NCBI GenBank assembly: GCA_033239125.1
Contig: BSWB01000001.1
Coordinates: 384,501 to 448,500 of the forward strand
Source: Fagopyrum homotropicum
Taxonomy: Eukaryota; Streptophyta; Magnoliopsida; Caryophyllales; Polygonaceae
Length of the DNA: 64,000 nucleotides
Direction: 5' to 3'
In this document: piece after piece, positions 1-10,124 of the stretch
Layout of the letters: every line of letters starts with the position of its first letter
Position numbering within the stretch: position 1 is the stretch's first letter
The notes under the pieces: model-generated
Seen by the model: only the letters and a program-made list of their open reading frames with translations
Databases searched by the model: none
What the model was told of the DNA's origin: nothing
Translations under genes and position numbers: made by a program

Positions 1-1607
1 AGAATTGGTATGCTGGTGATGAGGAAGGAATAGGAGGGATTTATAACTTCGTCACGAAGAGAGGGCTCTGTGCAGGTTCCAGGTCAAAGATATCCTGGAC
101 ACAAGTGGAGACGGGCTCAGCTATTACGTGGAAGTACCCTAGTGTTGTTTTGGAGGGCAGTGATTCAGTCGGTGAGTTTTACTCTGTTGCCTTGACTAAC
201 AATTATCAGCAAGCTGATACCGGAACGAAGATGATTCATAAAGGAAAGAATACTAGGAGCCGGATCATTTCTAAGGGTATTTCTGCTGGGAATTCTAAGA
301 ACGTATATAGAGGCCTTGTTCAGGTTCTGTCGGGTGCCGATAATGCTAGGAACTCCTCACAATGTGATTCTATGCTTATTGGTGATAATGCAGCTGCAAA
401 CACCTATCCATATATACAGGTAGTTTTCTTGCATATTTGGTTTAAAGCCTTTTAGATTTTGTGTTGGATTGCTGATTTGTTTCTTTAGTTACCACTTCTT
501 GCTCTATTGAACATAGTTTGATCTCAAAGTTGCACTTTTTTTTTGTTTTCTCTGCAAATTGCTGTAGAATTGTATCAGTTTGTCTTCTTACGTGTTTCTG
601 TTTCATGGAAAAATCTGATATCTAGTGTTTTAGAATGAGGAAATATTATCTTGGTGTCTTTTTTTTTTGCCTGGTTTGAGAATGAGTGTGCAGCTCTTAG
701 CTACAAGATATCTGTTGCTTGATGTTTTGACTATGTCACCAAAAGTCATTCTTGGATATCTAGCTGTTATCTTTTATCTGTCTGGTGCTCATTGTTAGCC
801 TACATATTTTATGATATGAGAGAAGAAGAAAACTGGGGAAAGATAGTGGAAATGAGAAGCACTTTAACTCCATATTTTTTAAAAGCAGAGGGCTATCTTG
901 CTTGCAATATTAAGGACTTCGGTATCCTTATAATAGATGCACTGAGAAGCGCTATAGTTACATATTTTTAGTGATGTATATTCTGAAACTGAAGTTGTAG
1001 ATGAGCTCCTTGGTATAAAGCCAGGCAGGTATATTGTCTGACAAAATTATGCCGTCGCATTGCTAACCCTAAAGGCTATGCATCATGTTTGATTTCTTTC
1101 TTGTATAGCATTATTTTTGTTTTCTTTCTTGTATGCTGGTTCTGTCACTGAATCAAATATTTATTAATATGCAGAAACCCAAACTCATTGACAGTGATAT
1201 CTAGTATCTTATATAACATCAAGGAAAAGTCTGCTATGCCTACAGTTATTCTAATGTTTTTTTTTCTAAAAACAATCTACTTGTCTCGATTCTTAGACAA
1301 ATATAGTCCTTGGCAGTTTTATATTTTATTCGTTAATTGAGAAAAGCAGCGGAAAATGTTGATGCTTAGTGGTATATCTGATGAACAGGCGAAGAATCCC
1401 ACAGCCCGTATTGAGCACGAAGCAAGCACCTCCAAAATCGGGGAAGACCAGCTGTTTTACTTCCGACAGAGAGGAATAGACTACGAGAAAGCCATGGCTG
1501 CCATGATATCTGGATTCTGCAGGGATGTCTTCAATGAGCTTCCTGATGAGTTTGGGTCGGAGGTGAACCAGCTGATGAACTTGAAGCTGGAGGGATCTGT
1601 AGGCTAA
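1..1607 (+). CDS. SUFB: Chloroplast Fe-S cluster scaffold SUFB (C-terminal part, cut by window edge)
   Basis: The product is the SufB subunit of the SufBC2D scaffold that builds iron-sulfur clusters, in plants in the plastid stroma. Coding exons seen: 1-419 (frame from base 3, 139 codons) and 1389-1607 (72 codons, stop TAA). The 969-bp intron has GT at 420 and AG at 1387-1388, phase 0. Family signatures read directly are SKISWTQVETGSAITWKYPS, GEFYSVALTNNYQQADTGTK, NSSQCDSMLIGD and the C-terminus EVNQLMNLKLEGSVG. The Cys in SQCDSML matches the position proposed as the assembly cysteine in E. coli SufB (family knowledge). Only roughly the last 210 residues of a protein of about 550 are present; N-terminal exons and transit peptide lie to the left of the window. 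No damage seen. Confidence 0.95.
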
Positions 1608-2598
1608 ACGCCGGTGTTCAGGCTTTTCCCTATCCAACCACCACCACCGTGACACGATATCCGGTTTAACTGCAGATCCTCACCTATTTATGCTGAAGAA
1701 CCCACTATACAACAGATGGCTATAAGAATGCAGCTTATGATCAAATATACGTGTGCTGTGTGTAGTGATCCAAATGTTAATCATCATACTGCTTTTTGTC
1801 TTAATAAGCAAGCATGTACAAACGAAACACCAGTGAAGCTGTAAATTGGAGTGTTGTAGCTTTTTGTTTATTGCTTGATTGAGGATAATAGTATACTTGT
1901 TGTTGGTAGTACATTAGATTTTTTGAATTTTGCAAGGATTCAGGGTTGTATTGTTGATCTGAACAGCTTAGGGCCTTATTAATCATTACTCCGTAGTATT
2001 ATTGTGAAGAGAAACGTGAGAGATGACATGGGTAACGCCCGGCGGTGGGATTGAAAGGCTTATCTTTCCAAAGTAATTTTAAAATGAGCCGACCTCTCTT
2101 GCAATGACATCAACAGGGCTGCTATTTGTATATGTATTGTGTATTGGAAAGTAGATAAGTATATTTATTGAGACATGACAGCAACTTACTGTATATTTCA
2201 CAGTTGGAAGAGCAAATACATTCAGAGCCAGAAAAATTAAACGAGAATCTCAGCCAGCTAACCAAATCTCTTGTTTAAACCATAATTTAGACTACATAGA
2301 GATGAAGAGAGTAAGAGGAAGCCACGCTTTTTTCTTTTAAGCGATGTGGGATTCACCAATCACTGAATTTAATATTTTAGAGGAGTGACATGATACCATG
2401 CATGTAACCCTTGGTGCTGATTCTTGCTTTGATGTATTTTATTCAAGATGAGACCAATATATATGTTTGGGGGTTGTTGATCGAAAGTCTACTAGCAATA
2501 TTTAATCGAAAAAACAAGCGAAAAGGTGCAGAAGGTATTAATCACCCCATCCCCATAAGAAAAGGAGACCTTCTCTTTGACTTGTTCAGTTGTGTAGC
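1608..2598. other. SUFB 3' UTR and intergenic spacer
   Basis: AT-rich sequence with no supported coding region. The first part must be the SUFB 3' UTR; the rest is upstream sequence of the small gene that starts at 2675. Short open frames at 2411-2605 show no codon pattern or recognisable domain. Confidence 0.5.
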
Positions 2599-2606
2599 TA
2601 TATAAA
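2599..2606 (+). promoter_or_regulatory. TATA box of the 2675 gene
   Basis: TATATAAA lies 76 bp upstream of the ATG at 2675. This fits a transcription start about 30 bp downstream and a short leader of about 45 nt. Confidence 0.55.
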
Positions 2607-2674
2607 CTCCTGGATCCACACTCCTTGCAAATTCGAACCCCGTCTACCCAACACAAGATTTGGGAGAGATATAT

Positions 2675-3043
2675 ATGGGTCTCCTGAGAAACGTTTCGTC
2701 GACATTCAAGTACACGAGAATAGAGGGGTGCGACCCAGATGAGAAGACACACAGAGAAGCCCAGTTTCTGATCTACAAAACCCTAAAACAGGCCGATCGC
2801 CTGAAGAGGAAGCCAAGCTGGCTCATTCGCTTCAGGATCTCTAAGCTTAAAGTCAAGATCGGAAGGCGCCTCCTTCGTCTTAAGAGGACTGCCGATCTCG
2901 GCTTCTCTAAAGCCAGAGCCACCCTTTGCAAACAGCTTTCGGCTCGCTTCAAATTGTGGAGCCGCCTCTTTCAAGGTGGCGCTTCCATTGCCGCTCCTCA
3001 ACCCGCCGTCGTTGCCCGCCTTCCTCAGCCTTTGCTTGCTTGA
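2675..3043 (+). CDS. Small basic plant protein, unknown function, 122 aa
   Basis: Single-exon frame of 122 codons. I start it at ATG 2675 (MGLLRNVSSTFKYTR) and not at the upstream in-frame TTG at 2660, because a TATA box and short leader fit this ATG. The N-terminal third contains DPDEKTHREAQFLIYKTLKQ, a helical acidic/basic stretch. It is followed by a strongly basic middle (residues about 45-90, rich in K and R: KLKVKIGRRLLRLKR) and an Ala/Pro-rich tail. No transmembrane segment or enzyme motif is seen. The composition resembles small plant proteins of unknown function found across dicots, but I cannot assign a role. The overlapping antisense frame at 2783-3076 is a shadow. Confidence 0.65.
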   Translation: MGLLRNVSSTFKYTRIEGCDPDEKTHREAQFLIYKTLKQADRLKRKPSWLIRFRISKLKVKIGRRLLRLKRTADLGFSKARATLCKQLSARFKLWSRLFQGGASIAAPQPAVVARLPQPLLA

Positions 3044-4655
3044 AGGCTTGAAGCACATCACCGCCCTCTTCTCCATACAACTATAGCCTTTCGTTTTTGC
3101 ACTACTGTGTTGCTATCGAACATATAATTTATTTTTGTTTGGTTACGGCGGTGGAATGAAACGTTGAAATGAAAATGAATCTATTTTCTATAACAGCTAG
3201 GGAAAAGGATTTTTTTTGATTAATTTGATAATAATTCGTTTTTGAAAATTATTCCTAATAAATTCAAACATGTCCTTGATCTTTTCCTAATCTTTTTTCC
3301 TTCTCATCGTCTAGCACTAACTAAATTCATAGATGGAAAATAAGCGATACTCATCGTAAGTGTGCATACGCAAACGAGAACAAAGTACATACGTAAAATG
3401 TCTATTACTACAATCATGACGTACTCGAGAAGGCATGCAAACCTTCTACCTAACATCAAAGTGGCAATGATCATAGTTCGTCCATATTCGACTATATCAT
3501 CGATATATGATTTTAAACAATGTCAAATCTCGGGGCAAAGGCAAAAAACAAAATAAACAACCCTACATATCGCTTATTTAATGCATTAGGGTGGGGGGAA
3601 AAAATATTTGAGGGTTTCATGTTGTATTTCGTGAATTATGAAAGTTATGATTAATTTTTATTTTTCATTTGTTAATCATAAATAATGGTGACGATGTCAA
3701 CAAAAATATAAAAATTCTATATTTTAATTACAAAAAAACCTAACACCTTCGCAAAAAAAAACCCTCTCTACTGTGCTATCCAGAGGAAAACCCTCTTCTT
3801 CAAAATCCTTCGGCTGACCGCCGCTATCAAGCCAAACTAAAACCAATGTCCACCAGTTCAAATCAACAAACTATTATATGCTTTCTCGTTAACCGCCACC
3901 ACTCGGTGTTTGCTGCTGCTCCGTCTCAGGGCAAAACCAAGATCTGCTTTTCTCTCCATCTACCTTCTCATCCGGTAGTCATCGGAGCACCAATTCAGTA
4001 GCCCACTTCCACCCTTTCAGAAAAAGGCAAAATTACACCCAATAATCAATCTCAAAACCCTCCATACCAAAGTAACCAAACAGTATAATGACAGATATTA
4101 GAAATAAAACCAAACGGTTGAACAAGAGATTATTTGCTTCCTTTCCAAAGCCTGGTAAACACGTTTGCGCTCCCCGGCCATGAATAATCGAAATCAATCG
4201 GAGGAAGAAACCGCTGTTTAACAACCCATTTACTCAGCACGAGCAGTTTATGAGTTCCAAATTCAATCGCTTTGCAAGTGATTTTGCTGCTTTGCTTTGG
4301 ATTATCTCCCTAGTAAGAATGCTTACCACATACTTTTTTGAAGGAAAATATAATAATCAAAAGAGAAGCTTGTTTTGTGACAACGAATGAAAGAGATAAG
4401 AAGAATTCAAAAAGAAAAGTGCAAGTCTGCAAGGGCCACCGCTAAGCCGTCTCTACACTAGGCTTTTTGCTTGTTTCAAAATGGACATTATTGCCCTTCA
4501 ATCATGGTTTTTGCAAAGGAGTATTTCTGGAATTTTTTTTATGGGGTTTAATGAATGGAAATGCTAGAGATACTGCCCTTTTGCAATCGAATCTTTTGAT
4601 TTTGCATCATTTTGGGTGTAAATTATTCATAAATTAATCAACCCATAACCTAGCC
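3044..4655. other. Intergenic, no gene seen
   Basis: AT-rich DNA with A and T runs. Short frames at 3362-3556 and 4033-4224 have no recognisable features. I see no gene or bounded transposon. Confidence 0.5.
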
Positions 4656-4659
4656 CATC

Positions 4660-5140
4660 TGAATCCGGCACTATTCTCGCAGCCTAACGGCATCGATTTC
4701 GACCGCACGGTCCCAAAAACAAAAAATAAAAATTAAGGTCGTTTAGACAATGGACTAACAGTCCCAAAAATATCAAAATGAAAAGGAAAAAAAAAGGTCG
4801 ATTGAGTTTTTTTTTCTCAAATCGTTATTGTCCGAAGCAATTATTAATTTAAAAAAAAAAATTGATCATAACCATATCAATATCAATGAAAACTAAAGCA
4901 CTCCTTGGTTCTTTTCCATCCCAAGGGCATTCTCGCGGCCTAACGATACCGATCCCGGTCTAACGGCCCAAAATCATCAAAAACCGATCCCGGTCTAACG
5001 GCCCAAAATTATCAAAAATGATATGGATAAGGTCAACTGAGTTTTGACTCAATTATTTATTGTCCAGGGTAATAATTGATTTTAAAAACAAAAATAGTTC
5101 ATTTCAAATCAATCAAAACAATTGAACTCCTTTGTTTTTG
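4660..5140. repeat. Degenerate direct repeat (unit about 260 bp) with a nested 35-bp duplication
   Basis: Two diverged direct copies. Both contain, in the same order, an ATTCTCGC(A/G)(G)CCTAACG start, an AAGGTC(G/A)A(T/C)TGAGTTT block, a TTATTGTCCRRRG block, and an ending with ACTCCTT. Copy A is about 4660-4912 and copy B about 4925-5140. Inside copy B the 35-bp unit at 4949-4983 (core CCGATCCCGGTCTAACGGCC) is repeated at 4984-5018 with one difference. It may be the remains of a minor satellite or a transposon internal repeat. Confidence 0.6.
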
Positions 5141-5499
5141 AACAATTTTCAGTGTTGTTTACCAACGAATAATTTTTCCCTTATAAATCGCTACTCTATA
5201 AACCATCAAAGTTGTACACATTTTTATATCACGATACCCGTGTGCTGCAGTATCGTCTTCTCTGTTTTGATACTGTCTTTGGTGGAGGTTCGAGCGTTTG
5301 TCGAAAAGGGGGCGTGGATGTGTGATCGACTCCTGACGACTCTATTGCAGTCCAAATCTGAGGTGTCCACAGTTGTTCCCCAGGCTTCCTCCTGTGTACT
5401 TCCTTCGAAGATGAACGTTCATGCTCGTTACTTCCGGCTGACTGGATCATGTTGCTTTCCCCTGAAGACGTCCCTGCTTTCGGGGGTTTTTTTATGATG

Positions 5500-5653
5500 T
5501 ATTTTTGTGTCTTCTTTTTCTCTTTTATTGTGGTCGTTCATGACGGTTAGTCCGTCTGCCGATTCTTATCGGCCTTTCGATCTAATAGTCGGCGCGCCGC
5601 CTATGAGATCGAACCGCTTTCCTTTATCAAAAAAAAATAAAATAAAAATAAAG
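5500..5653 (+). mobile_element. 3' end of a truncated LINE-type retroelement (tentative)
   Basis: A GC-richer stretch ends in CTTTATC followed by an A-rich tail at 5629-5653, the usual look of a plant LINE 3' end. The block GTCCGTCTGCCGATTCTTAT and following CTTTCGATCTAATAG recurs in inverse orientation at about 16995-17050, so it is a dispersed repeat. The left boundary is unclear; sequence as far back as 5225 may belong. No reverse-transcriptase frame is present. Confidence 0.45.
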
Positions 5654-5876
5654 TCCATATCCTGTAATAATTTGCATTATCTGAAAACAAGTAATTGCAT
5701 TTTATTATATTCCCATTTGATTGATTCTTCTTTTTAAAGATTATAAAACCCTAAATTATAACGTGGCATCAACAACTACAACCGAATCTGAAAAGCGACA
5801 GCTTTTGTAACTCTGTTCTGTAAACCTATTTTCTTTCGTGTATATACAGCTGATTAGAGGGTGTATATTACTTAAA

Positions 5877-6457
5877 CTAGTTTAGTGCCCGCACTTTCTG
5901 CGGGTTTGTCTAAACAAAAAATATTATATTTTCAATTTCACGCATTATGTATTGATATTAATTTATAAAAATAATTATTTTTTATTAATTAATATAACTA
6001 ACATTTGAGGATTAATTATATTTTTTAATAAATAAAATAACCTAATTAAAAAGATTATTGTTCGAGTATTATATTTACTCAATATATTATCAATTTTACT
6101 TATATAAAGTTTGAGGAGTAAAATTTGATTTAGTTTTAAATCTAACAAATGTGTCAAATCTTACTAAAAGATTTGCGTGAGATTTTCTCAACAAAATCGA
6201 ATTATAATACATCAGTTTATAAATTTTTATTGGTAGATAAGTATATTTAGTTTTTTTTATTTTTTATTTTAATAAAAGTTGACGTGGCAGGATGACTGTT
6301 TATAAAGTTTAATAAAAAAATTTTTATAAAATAATTAATGGCAAATCTGTAAATATATTGTGGCAAATCTGTAAATAAATTCAAAAAATGCTGATGTGGA
6401 CGGCCTTAGATGTTGACACGTGGACAAAATGGGTGCTGTTTTAGTAATATATATAGA
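5877..6457 (-). mobile_element. Non-autonomous Helitron, 581 bp
   Basis: Read on the minus strand, the element begins TCTATATATATTACTAAAAC at 6457 and ends in CTAG at 5880-5877. The 3' end is preceded by a hairpin at 5904-5888, CCCGCA / TGCGGG with a 5-nt loop, 7 nt upstream of CTAG. The flanking bases are A on the 5' side and T on the 3' side, as expected for Helitron insertion between A and T without target duplication. The interior is AT-rich with no Rep/helicase frame, so it depends on an autonomous partner. Termini fit the Helitron model well; family membership is inferred. Confidence 0.8.
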
Positions 6458-6579
6458 TGGGTAATTGTTATTCGTATAACGTGAAACATGTTATTCATAT
6501 CATTTATCCGATGAAGTAATGCGAAGTCGTAGTAAAGGTTTCTCACTTCTTCTTTTTTTCTTTTAATTTGGGCGCCAAC

Positions 6580-6888
6580 TAGGGGTGGCCATTTTCGGAT
6601 ATCTGGTCCGATAATCTTAAAAAAATCCGATCCGAATTAGATCAGAAAGCATCCGGATATCCAAGAGTTTTATCCGGACGCATATCCGATCCGATCCGGG
6701 CATATATTCTTAGGCTAGTCGGATATATTTGATCCGATCCGGCTTTTTCCCCAAACCCCGATCCGTATCCGATGATCCGAAAATATATCCGGATCATAAG
6801 GATCACCAATTACCGGATATTTTCGGATTCGGATTTATTCGGATCATATCTTCAAATGAGTCGGATCGGATATTTTTGCTCATCCCTA
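6580..6888. mobile_element. hAT-type MITE with GGATAT/ATCCGA-rich interior, 309 bp
   Basis: The element runs from TAGGGGTGGCC to GCTCATCCCTA and is flanked on both sides by the same 8 bp, GCGCCAAC (6572-6579 and 6889-6896). An 8-bp target duplication and TAGGG ends are typical of the hAT superfamily. The interior is packed with variants of CGGATATCCGATCCG in both orientations, giving a strong self-complementary character. No transposase is encoded. Confidence 0.85.
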
Positions 6889-7832
6889 GCGCCAACGTCA
6901 TGTTCTGGCGTCAAAACCCTATTTTTTCAGCGAGATTTTCACGCTATATATTGAAAAACGGTAACGTTTAAAACTGATTAGGTTTTGAGTACAGGCGCCA
7001 GGAGCCTAAGCTCTAATAAATATATTTTTTAAAAAACAAGCATTTACGCATACACATGTTATACGCGTACCTATAATTGACCTTAAGCGGTCCGCATCCG
7101 AGATACGCGCGTAGGTGTAAATATGGTACATTTAGCATGAAACATGCTGTAGGAATAGAAATCTGACTTAAATGCATGAATTTAGACCACTCGATCGTCT
7201 TCCCCAAAATTACAACCTATCATATATGCTCGATGCGTTCGCAAGCTAAGCTAGATTAATCAATTAAAAAATGATAAAAATTAATAGGGCACATAAACGA
7301 ATCTTAAGAAGTAGTTTAATAATGGTGTAAGTAGTATATGAAATGGGTAGGTCAAATGGCTCGTATGGTAGGAGATAAGTGATCGATGAGCGTGAATGCG
7401 TGGTGATGGATTCCACCCTACCCTATGTAGCTACCTTGTTGTTTTCTATTCATTTTTGTCGGACCTTTTATTTAATGCAATTATCAATGTCTTGTCTATC
7501 TAGCACGTAGTAAATATATATATTTGTGAAATAATGATCTGTGATGGATGAATCTAGGTGGCTTACGCGAAACATGGCATGGATTCAAATATTTGATGAT
7601 TTTGATGGAGTGTGTATCGAGAAAAAGAGAGAGTACGTACGTGATGCATATATGCTTAAGTTATGGGTACGTCTTAGTTTATACGAATGATACATGCATG
7701 CATATATGGTCGGAGTAGGTAGCCAAGGAGCATCAATGCATCATCATCATCATCATTCACGATTCATGTACCAGGAAGTTCAATGCTGGGGTGTATAGAT
7801 TGTTACATAATACGTACAAGATATTCAGACTC

Positions 7833-8000
7833 TGTCGTAAAAGCCGAGCATGTTCGATACAGACGGACTGTAAAGCGAAGGTCGTGTGTATTGCACGCGT
7901 CTTAGGTTCAAGTCTATCGCATAAGCTCAACAGGATCCATTTTTAAATCAACTAATAATAGAGGGGTAATCAACCGACCTTATATACTAGATTCGAAATG
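7833..8000 (-). mobile_element. Solo LTR of the TRIM-like family (antisense)
   Basis: On the minus strand it reads, in order, CTAGTATATAAGGTCGG, an ATGGATCCTGTTGAGCTTAT block, and CAGTCCGTCTGTATCGAACA. This matches the order and spacing of motifs in the LTRs of the TRIM element at 62365-62719 (TTTAGTATATAAAGTCGGT ... CAGTCCGTTTGTATCGGACT). Ends are degraded and I find no target duplication. Confidence 0.55.
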
Positions 8001-8334
8001 TAAATGTATACATTTCGACGATAATATAAGTTCTCCCACCTGCATCTCCTCGGTACATATCAATATCGCCAATCTATTCACCTAATTTTTAAAGATGAAT
8101 TTGTTACATAATATGTGACTAATACTGCTTAGTATTTTTTCTACCTACTTGAGAATATAAAATTATTTGACATTTTAAGACTAATTATTTTCTTACAAAG
8201 TAATTACAAAATTTTGCATTTATTATTGTCTTTAAAATTATGATGCACCCTAATTATAGATTTATATTATTTGGTAACTAAAATTTATATTCGGGTTCAT
8301 TTCTTCAATTCTCTCAATTTTTTTTTTTTTTCTG

Positions 8335-8425
8335 AAGAGGTACTTAGGTCACCCGGTTCGAACGGCTTCATCTCCATACTAATCATTTAAAGAGTCTAGC
8401 ACCACGTCCCACTAGACCGGTTATT
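8335..8425 (-). mobile_element. SINE-like fragment with tRNA-type boxes (tentative)
   Basis: Carries CGGTTCGAACGG, a B-box-like motif, and AGAGTCTAGCACCACGTCCC. The second motif is shared with 48450-48475 and, in inverse orientation, with 62925-62955. The shared 30-40 bp and tRNA-promoter-like motifs suggest a tRNA-derived SINE family, but no complete copy with a tail is seen. Confidence 0.35.
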
Positions 8426-9500
8426 CCCTCAATTTTTAACGCATTTCATTTAACTGTTTTGACTTTCGAATAAGCTCAATGTAAAAGCTTCGGACCTAAT
8501 TGAAGTTGCCTGTGATATTGCTTGGGCCTGCAGTATAATAGGCTACCAGGCTTATCGTATTGGGCTAATTTTCTGGACACATATTACAATTCATAAGTCA
8601 AAGTCCACTACTCACACTTCCAAGTTCCAGCTTCCAGGTCAAACACAAAGCCCGTCCAAGCCTCTCCAGCCGAACATCTAACTAAAAAAAAAAATATTTC
8701 TCTTAACGACGAGCACTTTTTATTTTTATTTTTTTTGTAATATTTAATACAAAGTTATTTTATTAATTGAAATATTTTGTATGAATAATTTCATACATTT
8801 TTTGTATCTATAGTACGGTTAAATTTCAAAAAATTTGTACGTTTAATTTATATATTATTAATCACACTCATATTTTACGAGATTGCTATCCGTACCACAT
8901 GTTTCGTGTGATTCATACCCGTGGTATGACTGCGCATTGCGGAGCCGTAACAATAAGTTGATATCGTGCAAAACATATAGGACTATACATCCGCCATGCA
9001 TAGGACTACATATGCGTATTCGCCCATATCAAAAATTTCAATAAAAAAAAAACTAAGGAAAAATGACTACATCTACGCAATGCGTAGGCCTACCGTGATA
9101 CGTATAACACAAAACCGTGGTATATTTTACTAATACATAATTTATGTGGATACCAAAAGTAATATTTGCAGATAAATTGCTCCCAAAATAAATAGCCCAA
9201 ATTATCAGATAAATTATTAAGACTAAAAAATGGATAAACTGCTTGCAAAAGAATGAGAAATGGTAGAGTAAACTGCAATTGAGAAAAATGCGAATCTCAA
9301 AAATGCATTTGGCAAGATTGTTCTTGTGCGGGAGTCGCACGCAAATTGTTTAAGAGTAAAACAGACAAAATTATGATAAAAGATCTTCCAATTCTTGTCC
9401 AAACACTTCCTCTCTCCTTAAGCCGCATTCTTCTCTCAATTTTAGGGCTCCAATTCCGACCTTCCACTTCATCTTTCTCTCCGTTCCTCTCTCTGATCAG

Positions 9501-10018
9501 GTATTTCTTTTAATTGGATCTGTTGTTTCTTTTGAGTCATTATGCATTAATTGATGAAAACCTGTCGATTTTATATACATACGCCTATCTTAATTCTGCT
9601 CTTCTATTTAAGTATCGCTAATTATAGTTGATTCGGGATCGAATTCGAGCTTGTTTTCTTAGCTTACATGAATTCAGGTGATTATATGTGTTTTGCTCCT
9701 GCTTTTCCGGCATTGACTTTAGTCTTTTCTTTTTGCTGTCTCTGATCCAATATTGAGTTGTTCTTTCTTACGAAATAGCCCATACGCTATTGTTGTTTTA
9801 CGCTGCTACTGTAGAATTTGGCTTCTTAACTTGATACATGTAGATGCGTGGTTTTGGATTTTGTTCCTAAGATCGGTAATTGGCTCTTAGTTGGTGTGTA
9901 ATCAGAGGTTATTGACTTACATTATACTGCAATCAAGAATGATAAGCTGTGATGGATTATAATCCTGTGTTTGCTTTTCAATTTTGGCAACTCATTTTTG
10001 TTTTACTCAATGCTGTAG
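9501..10018 (+). other. Probable 5' UTR intron of the HSP70 gene
   Basis: A pyrimidine-rich leader (about 9400-9500, many CTCTCT) ends CTGATCAG|GTATTTC, and a T-rich tract ending TGCTGTAG lies at 10011-10018. An intron in this place is common in plant genes with long leaders. It is inferred from splice signals only. Confidence 0.5.
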
Positions 10019-10024
10019 AATGTA

Positions 10025-10046
10025 ATGGAATGAGTCTATGACATAG
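10025..10046 (+). promoter_or_regulatory. Cluster of three minimal upstream ORFs
   Basis: Within 22 nt of the presumed leader lie ATGGAATGA (10025), ATGAGTCTATGA (10030) and ATGACATAG (10038), partly overlapping start-stop frames of 2, 3 and 2 codons. The main ATG is at 10125. Such short uORFs can damp initiation; the effect here is inferred. Confidence 0.45.
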
Positions 10047-10124
10047 GGACGGGTTAATTGAAGAAGAGTTTGGGTGAACTATACTGATTGCCTTGGCTTT
10101 AATCCTTCGTGGAGTCTGGGCAAA

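Larger units (their letters stand above)
6897..9400. other. Intergenic, transposon fragments only
   Basis: No gene supported. It contains a short CAT microsatellite near 7740-7757, an antisense TRIM LTR (7833-8000) and a SINE-like fragment (8335-8425), annotated separately. The rest is AT-rich sequence. The right end grades into the presumed promoter of the HSP70 gene. Confidence 0.5.

Noticed and set aside
5132..5497. 121-aa plus-strand frame before the LINE-like tail
   Set aside because: The frame shows no reverse transcriptase or RNase H motif; it may be a retroelement 3' UTR but not a gene.
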